DNA of 64,000 nucleotides from Sphagnum compactum (Eukaryota; Bryophyta; Sphagnopsida; Sphagnales), in NCBI GenBank assembly GCA_965153455.1, contig OZ234503.1, forward strand, positions 6,788,157-6,852,156, in the 5' to 3' direction. Made by a program: the position numbers and the translations under genes. Positions 49,755-61,669 of the stretch are shown here, piece after piece (the first letter of the stretch is position 1; each line of letters opens with the position of its first letter). The notes beneath the pieces are model-generated. The model was not told where the DNA came from. It worked only from the letters and a program-made list of their open reading frames with translations, and ran no database searches.

Positions 49755-50830
49755 GATATCTGCAACCACGAGACCCATCAAAAGGACAAATCTTCTCCGA
49801 GGCAACATACTTCGAATTGCAGCAGCCTTCCACCCAACAACACGCAATGCACATCACTCGAACATACAAACAGAAGAAGCGCATACGTCTCAGAAAAACC
49901 TTGCAAACAAGAACAATGCTTGTGCACTCTCGTCTACAACACAATTCAGATCACAAGGAAAGAAAAAACACGACAAAAGAATGTATCCACAGAGAGACAG
50001 CTCGGATCGCAAGAGAGTAGAGATCAAGATCACCTTCAAAAGAGAGATACAGAAGCACCGTGTTTTTTCGTTCCTTCTTTCGTGCACAACGTCTCTTGAA
50101 ACTTGGTACGCAAGAGAATGTTCGGTCCACAGTGTTGAAGCTACGACGACTTTGCTTCAATATCGCAATCTCCAGCCACAGAGCCACCGATGCAACGTCT
50201 AAGAGAGACTTTACGACGACAATCTTGCTACTCACAAATCTTGCTGAACCAAAACAAAAGCAACAAGGAAAAGCTCCTCCGTCAAGCAAAGTCTCTTTCT
50301 TCTTTCTCAAAATTAAACAAAACTAAAAGCCAGAAGGAAAAAAGAAAAAACTTGATGCGAGAAGCGAGACCATCAAACTCCCGGGCCTCTCAAATCGAGC
50401 TCCAAAGTTGCCAATCCGAAAGCAAAATCACACGAATGAATGAATGAAGGAAGGAAGGAAGGCAGAAACCAACCGCAAACTGTAGGACCACGAGTAGTGT
50501 AAATGCTCAGTTCTTATTCACAATGCAAACCGACTCTGATCTACTGCACGTATCTGATCTATTTTATCTCTGGTCTTCACAATAATAAGGGCAGTGATGG
50601 AACGGATGACAAGGACGACGAAGACGCGGAAGAGCGGCGGGCATGCGAGCGTGCGAGGGTGCACACACCAAAGACAAAAAAGCTGACAAATTTATAACGC
50701 GCAATTCGCAACGCTCTGCAATGAACGTTTTCAAGAGTCGAGGAGAGGCTAAAGTTAAGTTTCTTCTTGCCTATGTTTTCGCCACTTTTCTTTCTTTTTC
50801 TTTGGGGGCGGGGTAAGTATTTTGGGCGAG
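49755..50830 (-). promoter_or_regulatory. 5' leader and promoter region of the XS/XH gene
   Basis: The sequence becomes less AT-rich upstream of the start codon. On the minus strand a TTATAAA box lies at 50691-50697. If it is used, transcription would begin near 50660, leaving a leader of about 0.9 kb with a probable intron ending in TTGCAG just before the ATG. A GAAT/GGAA run sits at 50437-50462. The TATA box is the only core element I can point to. Confidence 0.4.
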
Positions 50831-50849
50831 AGAAGAAGAAGATCACAAT

Positions 50850-51840
50850 TCATTGTGGGCTAATTACCCAAAAGAAACCAATTTTTTTTTTTTTGGTGTT
50901 AGATATTTACTAACTAGACCACCATAGTAACTTGAACACTAATTATATGATCATTTTAAAGAAATTTTGAAATTTTCAGATTTTCATAGAACAAAATTTG
51001 TATTTTGTGAAGGAAAAATAGAAAATACTTCAGAAAAAAAAAATATCTAGTTTTCAACATGGAATCTTCGACACAAAAAAATTTCTTTGGACAATGAAAT
51101 GTGAATTTGCTATGCTACTCTTGTAGAAACAAGATGATGTTCAAGTTTTCAAGCTGGTGTTCTGGTGGGTACTACTTCTGTTCTTTGCACTTTGCTATGC
51201 ATATAGGTATGATGGTTTGTGTCACTTGATGATGTTTTCAATTTCACAAAGCAACATGCTTTTTTTGGTTCTTCAATCATGGAATTCTTTGTTTTTTCTT
51301 TGAGGAAGGTGGGGGGGAGGAGGGGGATGGTGTGAAATTGAAACCTTTTAGGTTTAGGGTTTAGTGTGTGGGGGGGGGGGGGGGGGGGGGGGGAGGGGGG
51401 AGGTGGGGATGACATTTTTTGGGGGGCATCAAAGTGCACCCTATGGATAGGTAGATATACTTCTTTAACAATTTTGATGGGATCAAATTCTTTGGTATCC
51501 CAATGCTTTTTTATTGTGGGCTCTTTGTTTTCTTGTCTTTTTTGGGGTCATTTTGTGTGGGTAAAATTTGTGTATGAAAATGAACTCTTTCTTGTCTTAA
51601 ACCCTACCTAGGGATTTGCAACCTTTTAATTACATCAGCCCACAATGAAGTGTAGTACCCCAATAATAATAATAAAAAGGTGAAAAGGAAAGATTGGCAC
51701 AAAGTCAGAGTCAGTTCAGCCCAATTTCCAATGGGGACACTAGTCACACGCCAACCCTATCCACCTCAGGAGACAAATTCCCCACTAACTAAACACTACA
51801 TAAAACCCTAATTTGAACCTGACCAGTGGTGTACTGGTTC
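50850..51840. other. Spacer with a long G tract
   Basis: No gene is recognised. Contains TTTAGGTTTAGGGTTTAG at 51347-51364, then an uninterrupted run of 24 G (51370-51393) and further G-rich sequence to 51426. Confidence 0.6.
51370..51426 (+). repeat. G24 homopolymer and G-rich tail
   Basis: The run of 24 G is followed by GAGGGGGGAGGTGGGGATG and GGGGGG near 51420. Such a tract could form a G-quadruplex. Its exact length is hard to sequence and may be inexact. Confidence 0.8.
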
Positions 51841-51970
51841 ATATATGGTGCAACCTGGGTATATAGTACTGGCATGAGTACCTGTATTGAAGAACATACC
51901 AGTCAGATATGACCTGAGGCAAATACAAGCCGTATACCAGTACCGGTCGGGTATGGAACCTGATGATGAT
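51790..51970. repeat. Dispersed-repeat fragment shared with 35.75 kb, opposite strand
   Basis: Reverse complemented, this segment reads TTCAATAC...TATACCCAGGTTGCACC...TATAT. The plus strand at 35758-35790 reads the same words in the same order. Neither copy has coding potential I recognise. Confidence 0.5.
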
Positions 51971-51972
51971 TA

Positions 51973-52260
51973 GAGCATCTCCTCACCAACGCCCCAGTAT
52001 CTAACCCTCTGCAAAAATATTTCTCACATCCAAGTTTTGGTTACCACCACTCTTTTCCAACCCCACCCATAAAACTGAAATTGGGATTGCAAATAGGTGA
52101 GAGACTACTAATAACAAGTGGCATATTTCTCACATCCAAGTTTTAGTTACTACCACCTTTTCCAACCCCACCCATAAAACTGAAATTGGGACTGCAAAAA
52201 GGTAAGAGACTATTAACTAATAACAAGCCACTTGGACCAATCAAACTATCTACCCAATCA
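51973..52260. repeat. 108-bp tandem duplication of a dispersed repeat
   Basis: TATTTCTCACATCCAAGTTT begins at 52018 and again at 52126. Both copies continue to CCAACCCCACCCATAAAACT and GAAATTGGGA. A third copy lies at 63777-63925. The sequence just before (AGAGCATCTCC...) is also shared with the distal copy, and GAGCATCTCC is a frequent end of plant non-autonomous elements. Confidence 0.85.
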
Positions 52261-52379
52261 GAAACAGGGATCCTCCTGGTCTCTGACAAAAATTTTTCAG
52301 GGTCCCAGGAGCAATTCAGTGGATTCGACTGATGAACCTCACATACTGAGCATCGGTGGAGACCCTCTATAATAGGTAT

Positions 52380-53585
52380 CATGTGTACACTTTTGCCTTA
52401 TATCAATACCAGGTTTATACTTGCTATATACCAGAATGGTATATATGAAAGCTTTTCCAAAGTATACAATATACCAAATACAGGAAAAACAAAAACCTCC
52501 CATACTAGGAGCAGTCTGGTATGTTCAAAAGTCGATATACATTCAACACTCGACCTGACTTTAAACGATACCGAATTATCATAGGTTTTCATCCATGTGT
52601 TGGCCAGTTCCAAGTCGGACCCATACAAGGCATGCCTTGGGTGAACAAGCACCTTCATTCATACAATGGTTGTATGCGCTGTTTCACCCTGGCCTATAGG
52701 CACCTCGATAGAAACCCTGCCAATCATAAATAAACCAAAGCACCCAAAAAAAGGGGGAATACAAAGGAACAAAATGGGAGGACCCACATCCAAGAAGACC
52801 TCAAAGGGCAAAGCACAAGGGGAACATCAAGTTCCTGAACCCCCTCCTATAGTGAAAAGCGTATCAAATAAAGAAAGGGGAAGACCTCTTGAAAGGTCCC
52901 CTAGCCTAGAAGAACCTTCACCTACTACAACAACACATTCAAAATAAAAATCATTTGCACACGTTATAACACCATTAACACCTTTTGCCTATCAAATGCA
53001 CACAAAATTGAAAGAGGAGGGCTTCTGATGCCCTTAGCTCCCCACGCCATGTTGGCATGTCAATGAAAAAACTTATCCACTTACTAATGTAAACATCTGA
53101 AAACTTTTATAGCTAGAAGGAAAAACATGTCCGTCAAGTACTAATCGTCGTAAAGAACATCCTTCACCTGAACTGCGACTGTTGTCGCAACCCCATGAAA
53201 AAAAACAACCTACGACACCAAATCAACTCGAATGGGTTCAGCAATGACAAATTTACCAACATGTGAACACCATCGACTGATAGCACAATATTGACTCGAT
53301 GGCACAAAGACTATAGGGCAAAGGGTGGTAGGACATGGGTTTGTTTTCACAAAACATGAAATCATGCATCTTTCACAATGGCTGCAAAAGTATCTCGCAT
53401 ACTATCATGCGAGGTTGTCTTCTCCCCACCATGTGCACAACGAAGAAAGTGGATTCCCATAGGATCCAAAGGCTAGCTACAAATGCAATGTGACACCCCA
53501 AGGATTAAAAGATAGAAAAAACCCAACTTAATGCACAATGCAATAGACAAAACATCTGAAGGCATGTGGAAAAAGACAAGACAAA
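52380..53585. other. Spacer, no gene recognised
   Basis: A plus-strand open frame at 52666-52947 ends in a Lys/Ser/Pro-rich segment (SKKTSKGKAQGEHQVPEPPP). It could be a low-complexity piece of a mobile element, but no domain is visible. The remainder holds short frames only. Confidence 0.35.
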
Positions 53586-53587
53586 AG

Positions 53588-53762
53588 GTTTTACAATATG
53601 AAAAATGGTCAATATATTAGATATTAGAACTAACTTTCTAACCCCAAAGTTTTTTGATATCGAAAATGGTGACTAAATTGAAACTTGAAACCAACATTTT
53701 AAACCCAAGGGTTTACAATATGGAAAATGGTAACTATGGTTGAAACTTGGAACCAGCCTATT
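53588..53762. repeat. Three imperfect tandem copies of about 60-63 bp
   Basis: GGTTTTACAATATGAAAAATGG, TTTTTTGATATCGAAAATGG and GGTTTACAATATGGAAAATG start near 53588, 53648 and 53711. Each is followed by a variable part and TTGAAACTTG or TTAGAACTAA. Confidence 0.65.
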
Positions 53763-54639
53763 GCTGGAATTAGAACCTTGGTTACACTCCTTTCTTTTAT
53801 CCAAGGTTTCAAACACAACTAGGTTCCGTATTTTAGTCAAAATGATCATTTTGAAGTACCTTGGTACTTTGGCAGTTTGGACACTAATTATATTATTTGT
53901 AAAAATGTTGAAATTTTCATAAAACATTTTTTTTCTAAAAAATTAATTTTGTGAAAGAAACCAAAGAAAATTTTGAAATATTCATTTTAAAAATGAATTG
54001 ATTATTGAATAGACATGTCTTGAAGCTACCTATCTAATATAATAGATGTACAATTTTGGAAGTTACACAATAAAATTTAACTAATTTTTACTTTGTAACT
54101 AATTTTGGTTCGCACCTTACTCACTCATGCTCTATTCTGAGTTACTCACACAAAAATGACAATGATTTCTCAACATTAAAAATGAACTCCCAAAAATGAC
54201 CATCATAAAAAAATTTACGAAATTATGGTCTACGCTACCTATCTATCCATGGGGTATTTATCTATTTATAACGTACCTACATAGGATATGTTGGTGATGA
54301 AAAGCCTAAATGAAATTATATAGGGCCTTCTTAAGGACTATTTATGTTAGGGGATACTTAGGAGTTCTTTAAGAAACTACAGAAGGTTTATTTGAAAGGC
54401 TTATAAAAAAATTCCTAGTTTAGAGGATATCTAAAGGTTATTTAAGGAATTAATTAAGTAACCTCATTAGTATAAAAGTGGGGTGTAATTCAGTAGCCTA
54501 AATCACTATGAAACCTTTAAAATGAAATAAATTCACTGCACTTTAATGATTTCACCTTGGTTAAAGTTATTTCATTATTATATCATTATGTAAACATCAT
54601 ATTTCATTATTAGTTGACATAATTCACTATTATAATTAT

Positions 54640-56165
54640 GATAAATAAGTTTATTTTGATGTTGTTGTTTTAAATACCCTATGTCACTTTGTGATGTACC
54701 CTATATTATTTTAAACTACCTTAATTATTCCAACTTATACCCTAAATTCTTATAGGCTATTATAAATTATTATACGTTATTCTAACTTGACGTCTCATAG
54801 TTAATTTATTATAAGTTTTTTATTTTAAATTATTTTAAGTTAAATTATTCAACTAACTTTAAGCTATAAGCTATCTTTTAAGTTATTTTATTTTAAGTTA
54901 ATATATGATATTTCAAATTATACTTTTGGTTATTCAAGGTCATTATACTTTATGTTATTATAAGTTATTTTATCCTAAGTATAACAATTTAAAATAATCT
55001 AAAATAAAATATAATGACCTAAGGTAAAATAACCTAGAAATAATAATAATAACTATGAAAATTAACTACAATAAAATAACTACCAATAGCCTATGATAAT
55101 ATAATTTATAATATCCAATAATAGCTTATAATAGAAAGCCACCAATAGTCATAATATAACCTGTAATAACTAAAAATAGCCACCAATAAAATAACCATTA
55201 ATAAAATAGGCACTAATATGCACCAATAAAATAACCATCAATAGCCACGAATAAAATAACCACTAATGGCCTACAATAAAATAATCAACAATAGCCATTA
55301 ATAAAATAACCATTAGTAGCCACCAATAACCATTAATAAAATAGCCACAAATAGCCATTAATAAAATAACCACAAATAACCACCAATAAAATAGCCATAA
55401 ATAACCATTAATAAAATAACCATTAGTAGGCACCAATAACCATTAATAAAATTGCCATAAATAGCCATTAATAAAATAACCATTAGTAGCCACCAATAAC
55501 CATTAATAAAATAGCCACAAATAGCCATTAATCAAATAACCATAAATAGCCACCAATAAAATAACCACAAATAGCCACAAATATCCACTAATAAAATAGC
55601 CACAAATAACCACCAATAAAATAACCACCAATAAAATAGCCACCAATAACCACCAATAAAATAACCACAAATAACCACCAATAACCACCAATAAAATAAC
55701 CACCAATAACCACCAATAAAATAACCACCAATAACCACCAATAAAATAACCACCAATAACCACCAATAAAATAGCCACCAATAACCACCAATAAAATAGC
55801 CACCAATAACCACCAATAAAATAGTCACCAATAGCCACTAATAAAATAATCACAAATAACTTATGGTAATATAGCTTAGAATAACCAATAATAATATAAG
55901 GTGAAATAACTTTCAATAGCCAAAAGTAACCAATAATAACTTTACATAGTCAAAAATAGCCTAAGATGAAATAGCTTATAATAGCAAAAAAAAACTTAAA
56001 ATAGTTACAAATAACCTAAAATGAAATAACCTATAATAACAAAAAATAACATAGAATAGCCAAAACTAATTGAAAATAACCATAAGTAGCTACAAATAAA
56101 ATAGGGTGAAATATTTAGAACAATGAAAAGTAACCGTAAAATAATTGAAAGTAACTTCACATAGG
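54640..56165. repeat. Large low-complexity array of AATAACCACC / AATAAA units
   Basis: The core at 55170-55850 consists of ACCACCAATAAAATA and AATAACCACCAATA words in variable order. Before it (54700-54990) lies a T-rich part with TTATTTTAAGTTATTATA words. After it (55860-56160) lies an A-rich part with AAAATAACCTATAATAGC words. The left flank resembles the reverse complement of the right flank. The minus strand reads as repeated GGYWWLFYWWLLVVI, which is only the repeat. Confidence 0.85.
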
Positions 56166-56169
56166 TAGT

Positions 56170-58880
56170 ATTATTATTATAGCAAAAATCTTATCCATTT
56201 ATTAAATATTTTCTTTTTCAAAAGAATGGTCATTGAAATGTTATTGAATAATGATATTCAAAAAAAATTGTTCAAATGATTTTACACTTTCAAAAGGAAA
56301 TAAATGTAATTATGTACATTATTGAAAAAAAAAATCTTTAATCATTTCATTTGGACAAAATCTCAATAAAATATGAATTTTCAAAGTTTATATTTTTGTA
56401 ATGTTTAAAATGAAGTATTTGATAAATAAAATGCAATGTAATAAATTATCATAACAAATGTGGTGACTTGATGGTAGGGGTGTTTGCATCCATCCTAAAA
56501 GTCAAGGGATCAAACTTCACAAATGATGTGTTTGTTGTCAACAATGGTAAGTTGATCAAATATTCTCCTATATAATTCCTTAAAATAGGTGTTTACTTAG
56601 GTTGATTACATGGCCTATGTACCTAGGCTAAGTTTTTAACATAACATAGGTAGTGACACATGTCAATAATTCATAAGCTGAAAATTATGAAATTATCAAT
56701 AATATTAAATAATTTAAATTTAATTGATTTCCATGCTACCTAGTTAATTAATTAGCAAATGAAATGGCTTAATAAATTTTTATTTCATTAGGTACTAGTG
56801 AACAAGTTCATTGTCCATAACAACTAGTCCCCGTTCATAAGGGGTTTGACTAGTTTCATCATGGTAAAAATGTCCAAATTCACTCAAAATTTAGTGAAAC
56901 CCAAAATGAACTAGAATGCATTTTGGTGTAATGCTTTAAAAGTTAGTTAGGTACTAATTAAAGACCACATAGGGAGTTAATTAGGTTATGGGCTATCTAA
57001 GATACAAATTATTAAAAGGTTACATAAAAATTATGTAAAGATTATTTAGGATGCTACATAAAGATTACTTAAGGATGCTACATAAGGATTACTTAAGGAT
57101 CTACTTTTAAGTAGGCCTTTTGTACTTCCTTAATTAACCTTTAGATATTTCATAACCTAGATAGGTCCTTAGGTGTCTCCTTAAATAATCCATTAATTAA
57201 CCCCATAAGTAACCCTAAGATATCCCAAAACCTAGATAGATCCCAAGGTTTTCCTTAAGTAATCCCTAGGGAGCTCTTTGGGTAGGCCTAACATAGTTTT
57301 TAAAGTATACTTTAGATAACACTTATCATAAATACCTCATAAATAAGATTATGTAACCCTTTCTTGCACTATGATTCAACCCTGAATAATTCCAAAATAA
57401 ATTTTAGGTATCCTTTAACTTAGGAAATCCATATTCATTTCTTAAATTGGCTTTATGTAAATCCCTAAATCCTTAATTGAATTTCCATGACATAGTTAGG
57501 CCCTTAGATAGACATGTAGAATAGGCAAAAATGCAAAAGACCAAAAAAAAATTTCAAATCATCTTTAGTTGAGGAAAAACTTGAACTTTCTTTCTCTATT
57601 ATTTTCTTTTGGCACAATCTCATCTTACATTTTTATTATCATTAATGAAACTGAAAGTTCGGCTAATTTTAATATGTAACCATTCATAACTTTTTTTTTT
57701 TTTTTTTTTCATTTATGTGATGTAGCATCAATGGTGAAACATTTAACATGAATGATGATGGTCGCTCAAAAGATTTAGCTAGCACAAATATATTTTAACT
57801 ACACATCATATTAAATTAAAAAGTGTAGTTTTTAAAAAATTTAACTTATTTGGGTTTTGACCTACCATAACATGCAAAAACGTTGTGAATTTTTTTCATA
57901 ATAATGACATGGTTGAAGTTCAAACAAAGGACCCCTAAAAAAAATACAATGTGACAACAATTTTAGTCCGAGCCTCGTAGTGGTGTGCCTTCACCCTTTA
58001 CCATTTGTATTTTTTGTGTATATTTGTGAACTATCATTACATCATTAACATTTTTTTTGTTACCTTATCATTTCCACATGTCAGATTCCATGTCATTTCT
58101 TTTGTTATGCCTAACACCAACTTTGGATGCACATAAATTAACATTATTTTAACATGTATTTTCCACTTAGTTATTATTAAACATGTTAATTATTTAAGTG
58201 GTGTGAGGTATAATAAGGTTTATAGGATAGGTCACCAAAGTGGAACCTTAGCAACTTAACCGCAATTCATCATAATTGAATCATAATTTTTTTTTAATGG
58301 ATAATGCATCCCCCCCCCCCGCAATTTTGCGATAAAAAATTGGGAAAAAATTCCAAAAAATAGAAAGAAAACTTACTTGAACTTACATTAGGAAAACAAT
58401 ATTTTCCCAATTTATGTCAAAAAATTATAAATTTTGTTGGAAGAAAATGATTACTAATGAATGTTAAGTCAAATAATCTTGTGTGGGGTAAATATTAGTG
58501 GAATTGGTGCTAGATGGAAAATGTGGGTATTGCTTTCTTTCTATGTTTGAACTTCTTTTTTTTGGGGTAAAAAAAGGTTTTTTGGTTTGAGTGCAGGAAT
58601 AAACCCAATTTTTTGATAATTTCATCAAACATACATATAAAAAAATGTGAGAATGTATTTCTAACTATTAACAAAAATGTTGTAAAATGAAAATAAAATG
58701 CCTTAAATAAAAAAACATGGGTGATGTGTGTTACAAAAATGTGCAAAAAATGACCAAGTCTAAAACAACCCCACCCTAAAATGGGGAACATGTCATAATG
58801 GTCAACATGTAGTTGCTTCAAGGATAAATTGTTTACTTAAATATTGAAAACCAAAACAACACCTTAATCAAAATTAAGAT
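56170..58880. other. Spacer with small repeats
   Basis: A 24-bp unit (GGATGCTACATAAAGATTAC plus TTAA) is present twice and a half at 57049-57104. A run of 22 T lies at 57688-57709 and a run of 10 C at 58311-58320. No gene is recognised. Confidence 0.5.
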
Positions 58881-58883
58881 AAA

Positions 58884-60530
58884 CTATGGGCTATATGTAT
58901 CACTACCAGAGGAGGATGGGATGCCATTGGCCCTCATGTACCATGCTGATGCAACCTTTGCATCATGGGAGTGTTGTTGCGTAAATACCTTGCGATTGGC
59001 CAATGCTACGTCCATAACATCAGCCGCAAACACCTCCTTAGTGGTGCCTTGAAGCCTAAAAATAACATAATACAATAAGTATTACATATGAATTATAGAT
59101 ACTAAAATTCAAATAAAATTAAGTATGGCATTGTTATAAACAAACTAACCATGAATCATTTTTGAATCATGGTATCGTGTGAGGAGGCCAATCTCCTTAC
59201 GTCACATTGTTTTATTTAATGTAGACTTCCAATTGCACTCCATCCAAGCGCCTTTGAATGGCTTTGCATACCCAGTTCAAATCGTTCGAATCACAAGTGT
59301 AAGGTCCTCATCATGCTCCAGCTTGGCTTGCACATTGAGAGGGATGGTCCCCACACCCCATGCAATCATGCTTAGTGCGGGTTTAGGAACCTTAGGTGTG
59401 TATTGCAAATCAACTTGGAGCTTATCCCATTCCAAATTTGCATGTCTCCTAGCCCTAACAATTGCCTTGTGTTCATTATGACAAAACCGAGCCAAAGGGT
59501 TATTCAAGACCCGTGCATTCATGGTCGTGTGATCTTGATGCCTTGGGCCCTCTTCTCGAATAGATGGGCGTCCTAGTTCCATGGTCACATTATGGTGCAC
59601 CCACAAATGCCGTACCAAGTTGTACTTGGTCGTATAGGATGCACCGCATCCATCCAACCCTACAAACAAATTTTGGCCCATCCCTTGCCCAATGGACACC
59701 TTTTAGGGCAATTAGGGGAGGGGTAACCACATTTGAAATCAAAAAACAAATATAAAAAACCTAATGTGAAAATTAATATTTTGGATGAAAATTATGCCCT
59801 ACACGATGAAGCTATTGCATAGATAGATAAAAGATTACAACACACGATGAAGGTATTACACAAAAAGATAAAATAACAAAAACACAAGATGAGGGTATTG
59901 CTAAACTCTAGTGTTGAAATTTGCATAAAATGAAACAAACCCTAAAAATAACAATATCACCTACAAAACCTAAATGTATTGCCTAACCTAAAAAAAATGC
60001 CCCACCCACTTTCTCACATGGAGAAGGAAGGTGGGGCGGGCAAAGGTTTAAGGACCACAATTAAAGAAAGTATTGCGATCACAAATTTGACAAAAAAAAC
60101 CCCACCCATCCTCTCCATTTGAAAGGATGGGTGGGCTAATAATTATAATAAGTGAAGTTCGATGGCTATGTCACTTCCATCAATATGTGCATGAGGTTCA
60201 ATGTACTCATTTGCATTCTTTTGCTTCGGCAATGGAGAACGAAAAACTACATTTTCTTGGTCCTCTATCATCAAAATAGTGTTTTTCAAATCCATTTCAA
60301 TTTGATCAACATCTCCTTTAAATGTTTCCCCAACGTCTTTACCCACTCCACTTGTTCTTCTTCAACAATCTCACTTGGAATCAATGGAACCACATCCTCA
60401 ACAACCACTTGTAGTCCCATCACCCCAGCCTCCAAGTGTCTTTCACTCCTAACACTATGTATGCCATCTATAGCTTTTGCTAATACTTGTTGATCCGCTC
60501 CAGCATTCTTGGTTTTCTTTCAAGTTTGCA
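58884..60530 (-). mobile_element. Relic of a repetitive zinc-finger-type ORF, minus strand
   Basis: Minus-strand pieces in order are AGADQQVLAKAIDGIHSVRS and EEEQVEWVKTLGKHLKEML at about 60520-60290. Then comes GCGASYTTKYNLVRHLWVHH with RHQDHTTMNARVLNNPLARF and PKPALSMIAWGVGTIPLNVQ at 59699-59277, and AADVMDVALANRKVFTQQHS at about 59040-58975. The finger lacks its first Cys (FVGLDGC where FVC would be expected), so it could not bind zinc normally. I think I remember closely similar ORFs present in many copies in bryophyte genomes, which is why I call it mobile. Stops and frameshifts separate the pieces. Function unknown. Confidence 0.5.
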
Positions 60531-60649
60531 TTTAACAAAAACACAAACAACACAATATTTTACTTCTTGGTTCATTTTCCACTCTCTCATATGTAGTAAA
60601 AGACAAGAAGAGGACTACCATCAGCTGCAGCAAAAGACAAAACAAATGT

Positions 60650-61480
60650 AATAAAGCTGAAGCTCCCCCTCTTTTGGCGATGGTGGGGAGCAAAGCTCCC
60701 TTGCCCAATTGCACCCAAAAACACATAAAAAAAAGGTGGGAGTCAAAGTTCCCCCACATAGTTGCGCCCATAAACATTAAAAAAAAAGAAAAAGAGTTGA
60801 AGCTCTGTTTTTGTTGGCAATGGTAGGCCTAGATGTGCCCAAAAGCACGTTAAAAAAATAAAAAAAATAAAAAAAAGGGAGCCGAAACTCCCTTTCTATT
60901 GGCAATGGCAGGGACCCACCCAGTTAAAACAAAAAAAGGGGGGCTGAAGCTCCCCCTCCTCCCTTTCTGTTGGCGATGGCAGGGAGTAAAACTTCTCCTT
61001 CGAACTACATCCAAAAGCACACAAAAAAAAGAAAAAAAGGGGAGTCAAAGCTCCCCTTTCTATTGGCGACGGTGGGCCCAACGACGCCCATAAGCATAGA
61101 AAAAAACAAAACAAAGCATAAAAAGGGGGAGTTGAAGCTCCCCTTCTATTGGCGATGGCTGGCCCAGTTGTGCCTAGAAGCATAGAAAAAAACAAAAAAG
61201 AGTAGCCAAAGTTCCCCCTCTGTTGGCAATAATGGCAAGCCTAGTTGCACAAATAAAAAGAAAAAAAAGGGGGAGCCGAAGTTCCCCCTTTGTTGGTGAT
61301 GGTGGAGAGTGAAACTCCCCCACCTTTGTTGGCAATGACACGCCCAACTGCGCTTAATAGCACAGAAAAAAACAAGAAATAAAACAAAAAAGGGGGGGGC
61401 CAAAGTTCCCACACTGTTGGCAATGGTAGGAAGCGAAGCTCCCTTGCCCACTTGTGCCCAAAAACACAAAAAAAACAAAA
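60650..61480. repeat. Array of about ten hairpin-forming units
   Basis: Units of about 60-120 bases each hold an inverted pair such as GGGGGAGTTGAAGCTCCCC, then TTCTATTGGCGATGG, then GGCCCAATTGCGCCCA-like sequence and an A-rich run. Unit starts lie near 60655, 60735, 60797, 60877, 60938, 61040, 61120, 61200, 61268 and 61392. The stem and the GTTGGCGATGG word are the most conserved parts. Confidence 0.8.
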
Positions 61481-61509
61481 CAGAAGAAGAATGGGTGCAT
61501 GCTCACCTC

Positions 61510-61665
61510 GGAGTAGTCGATGGGGCTCTCGCAACTTCAAATGCTCATGCTCAAGCTCCAAGCTCTCTAGGCTTGTTGCTTCTGAAGCTCATGCTCTAAG
61601 CTCTCCAAGCTTTTCATTCATCAAGCTCTCCAAGCTCTGAGCTTTCGAAGCTCTCACTAAATCGT
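61510..61665. repeat. Short CAAGCTCTCCAAGCTC-type repeats
   Basis: AAGCTC, CTCCAAGCTC and TCTGAAGCTCATGCTC recur eight or more times with irregular spacing, directly next to the hairpin-unit array. They may derive from it. Confidence 0.6.
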
Positions 61666-61669
61666 AAAC

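Noticed and set aside
49153-50202. Plus-strand open frames opposite the start of the XS/XH gene
   Set aside because: They are antisense shadows of a GC-richer coding exon and leader, while the minus strand carries clear zf-XS and XS motifs.
55503-55916. Minus-strand hydrophobic 137-codon frame of Gly, Tyr, Trp and Leu
   Set aside because: It is a translation of the AATAACCACC array. The regular GGYWWLFYWW pattern has no start context or relatives.
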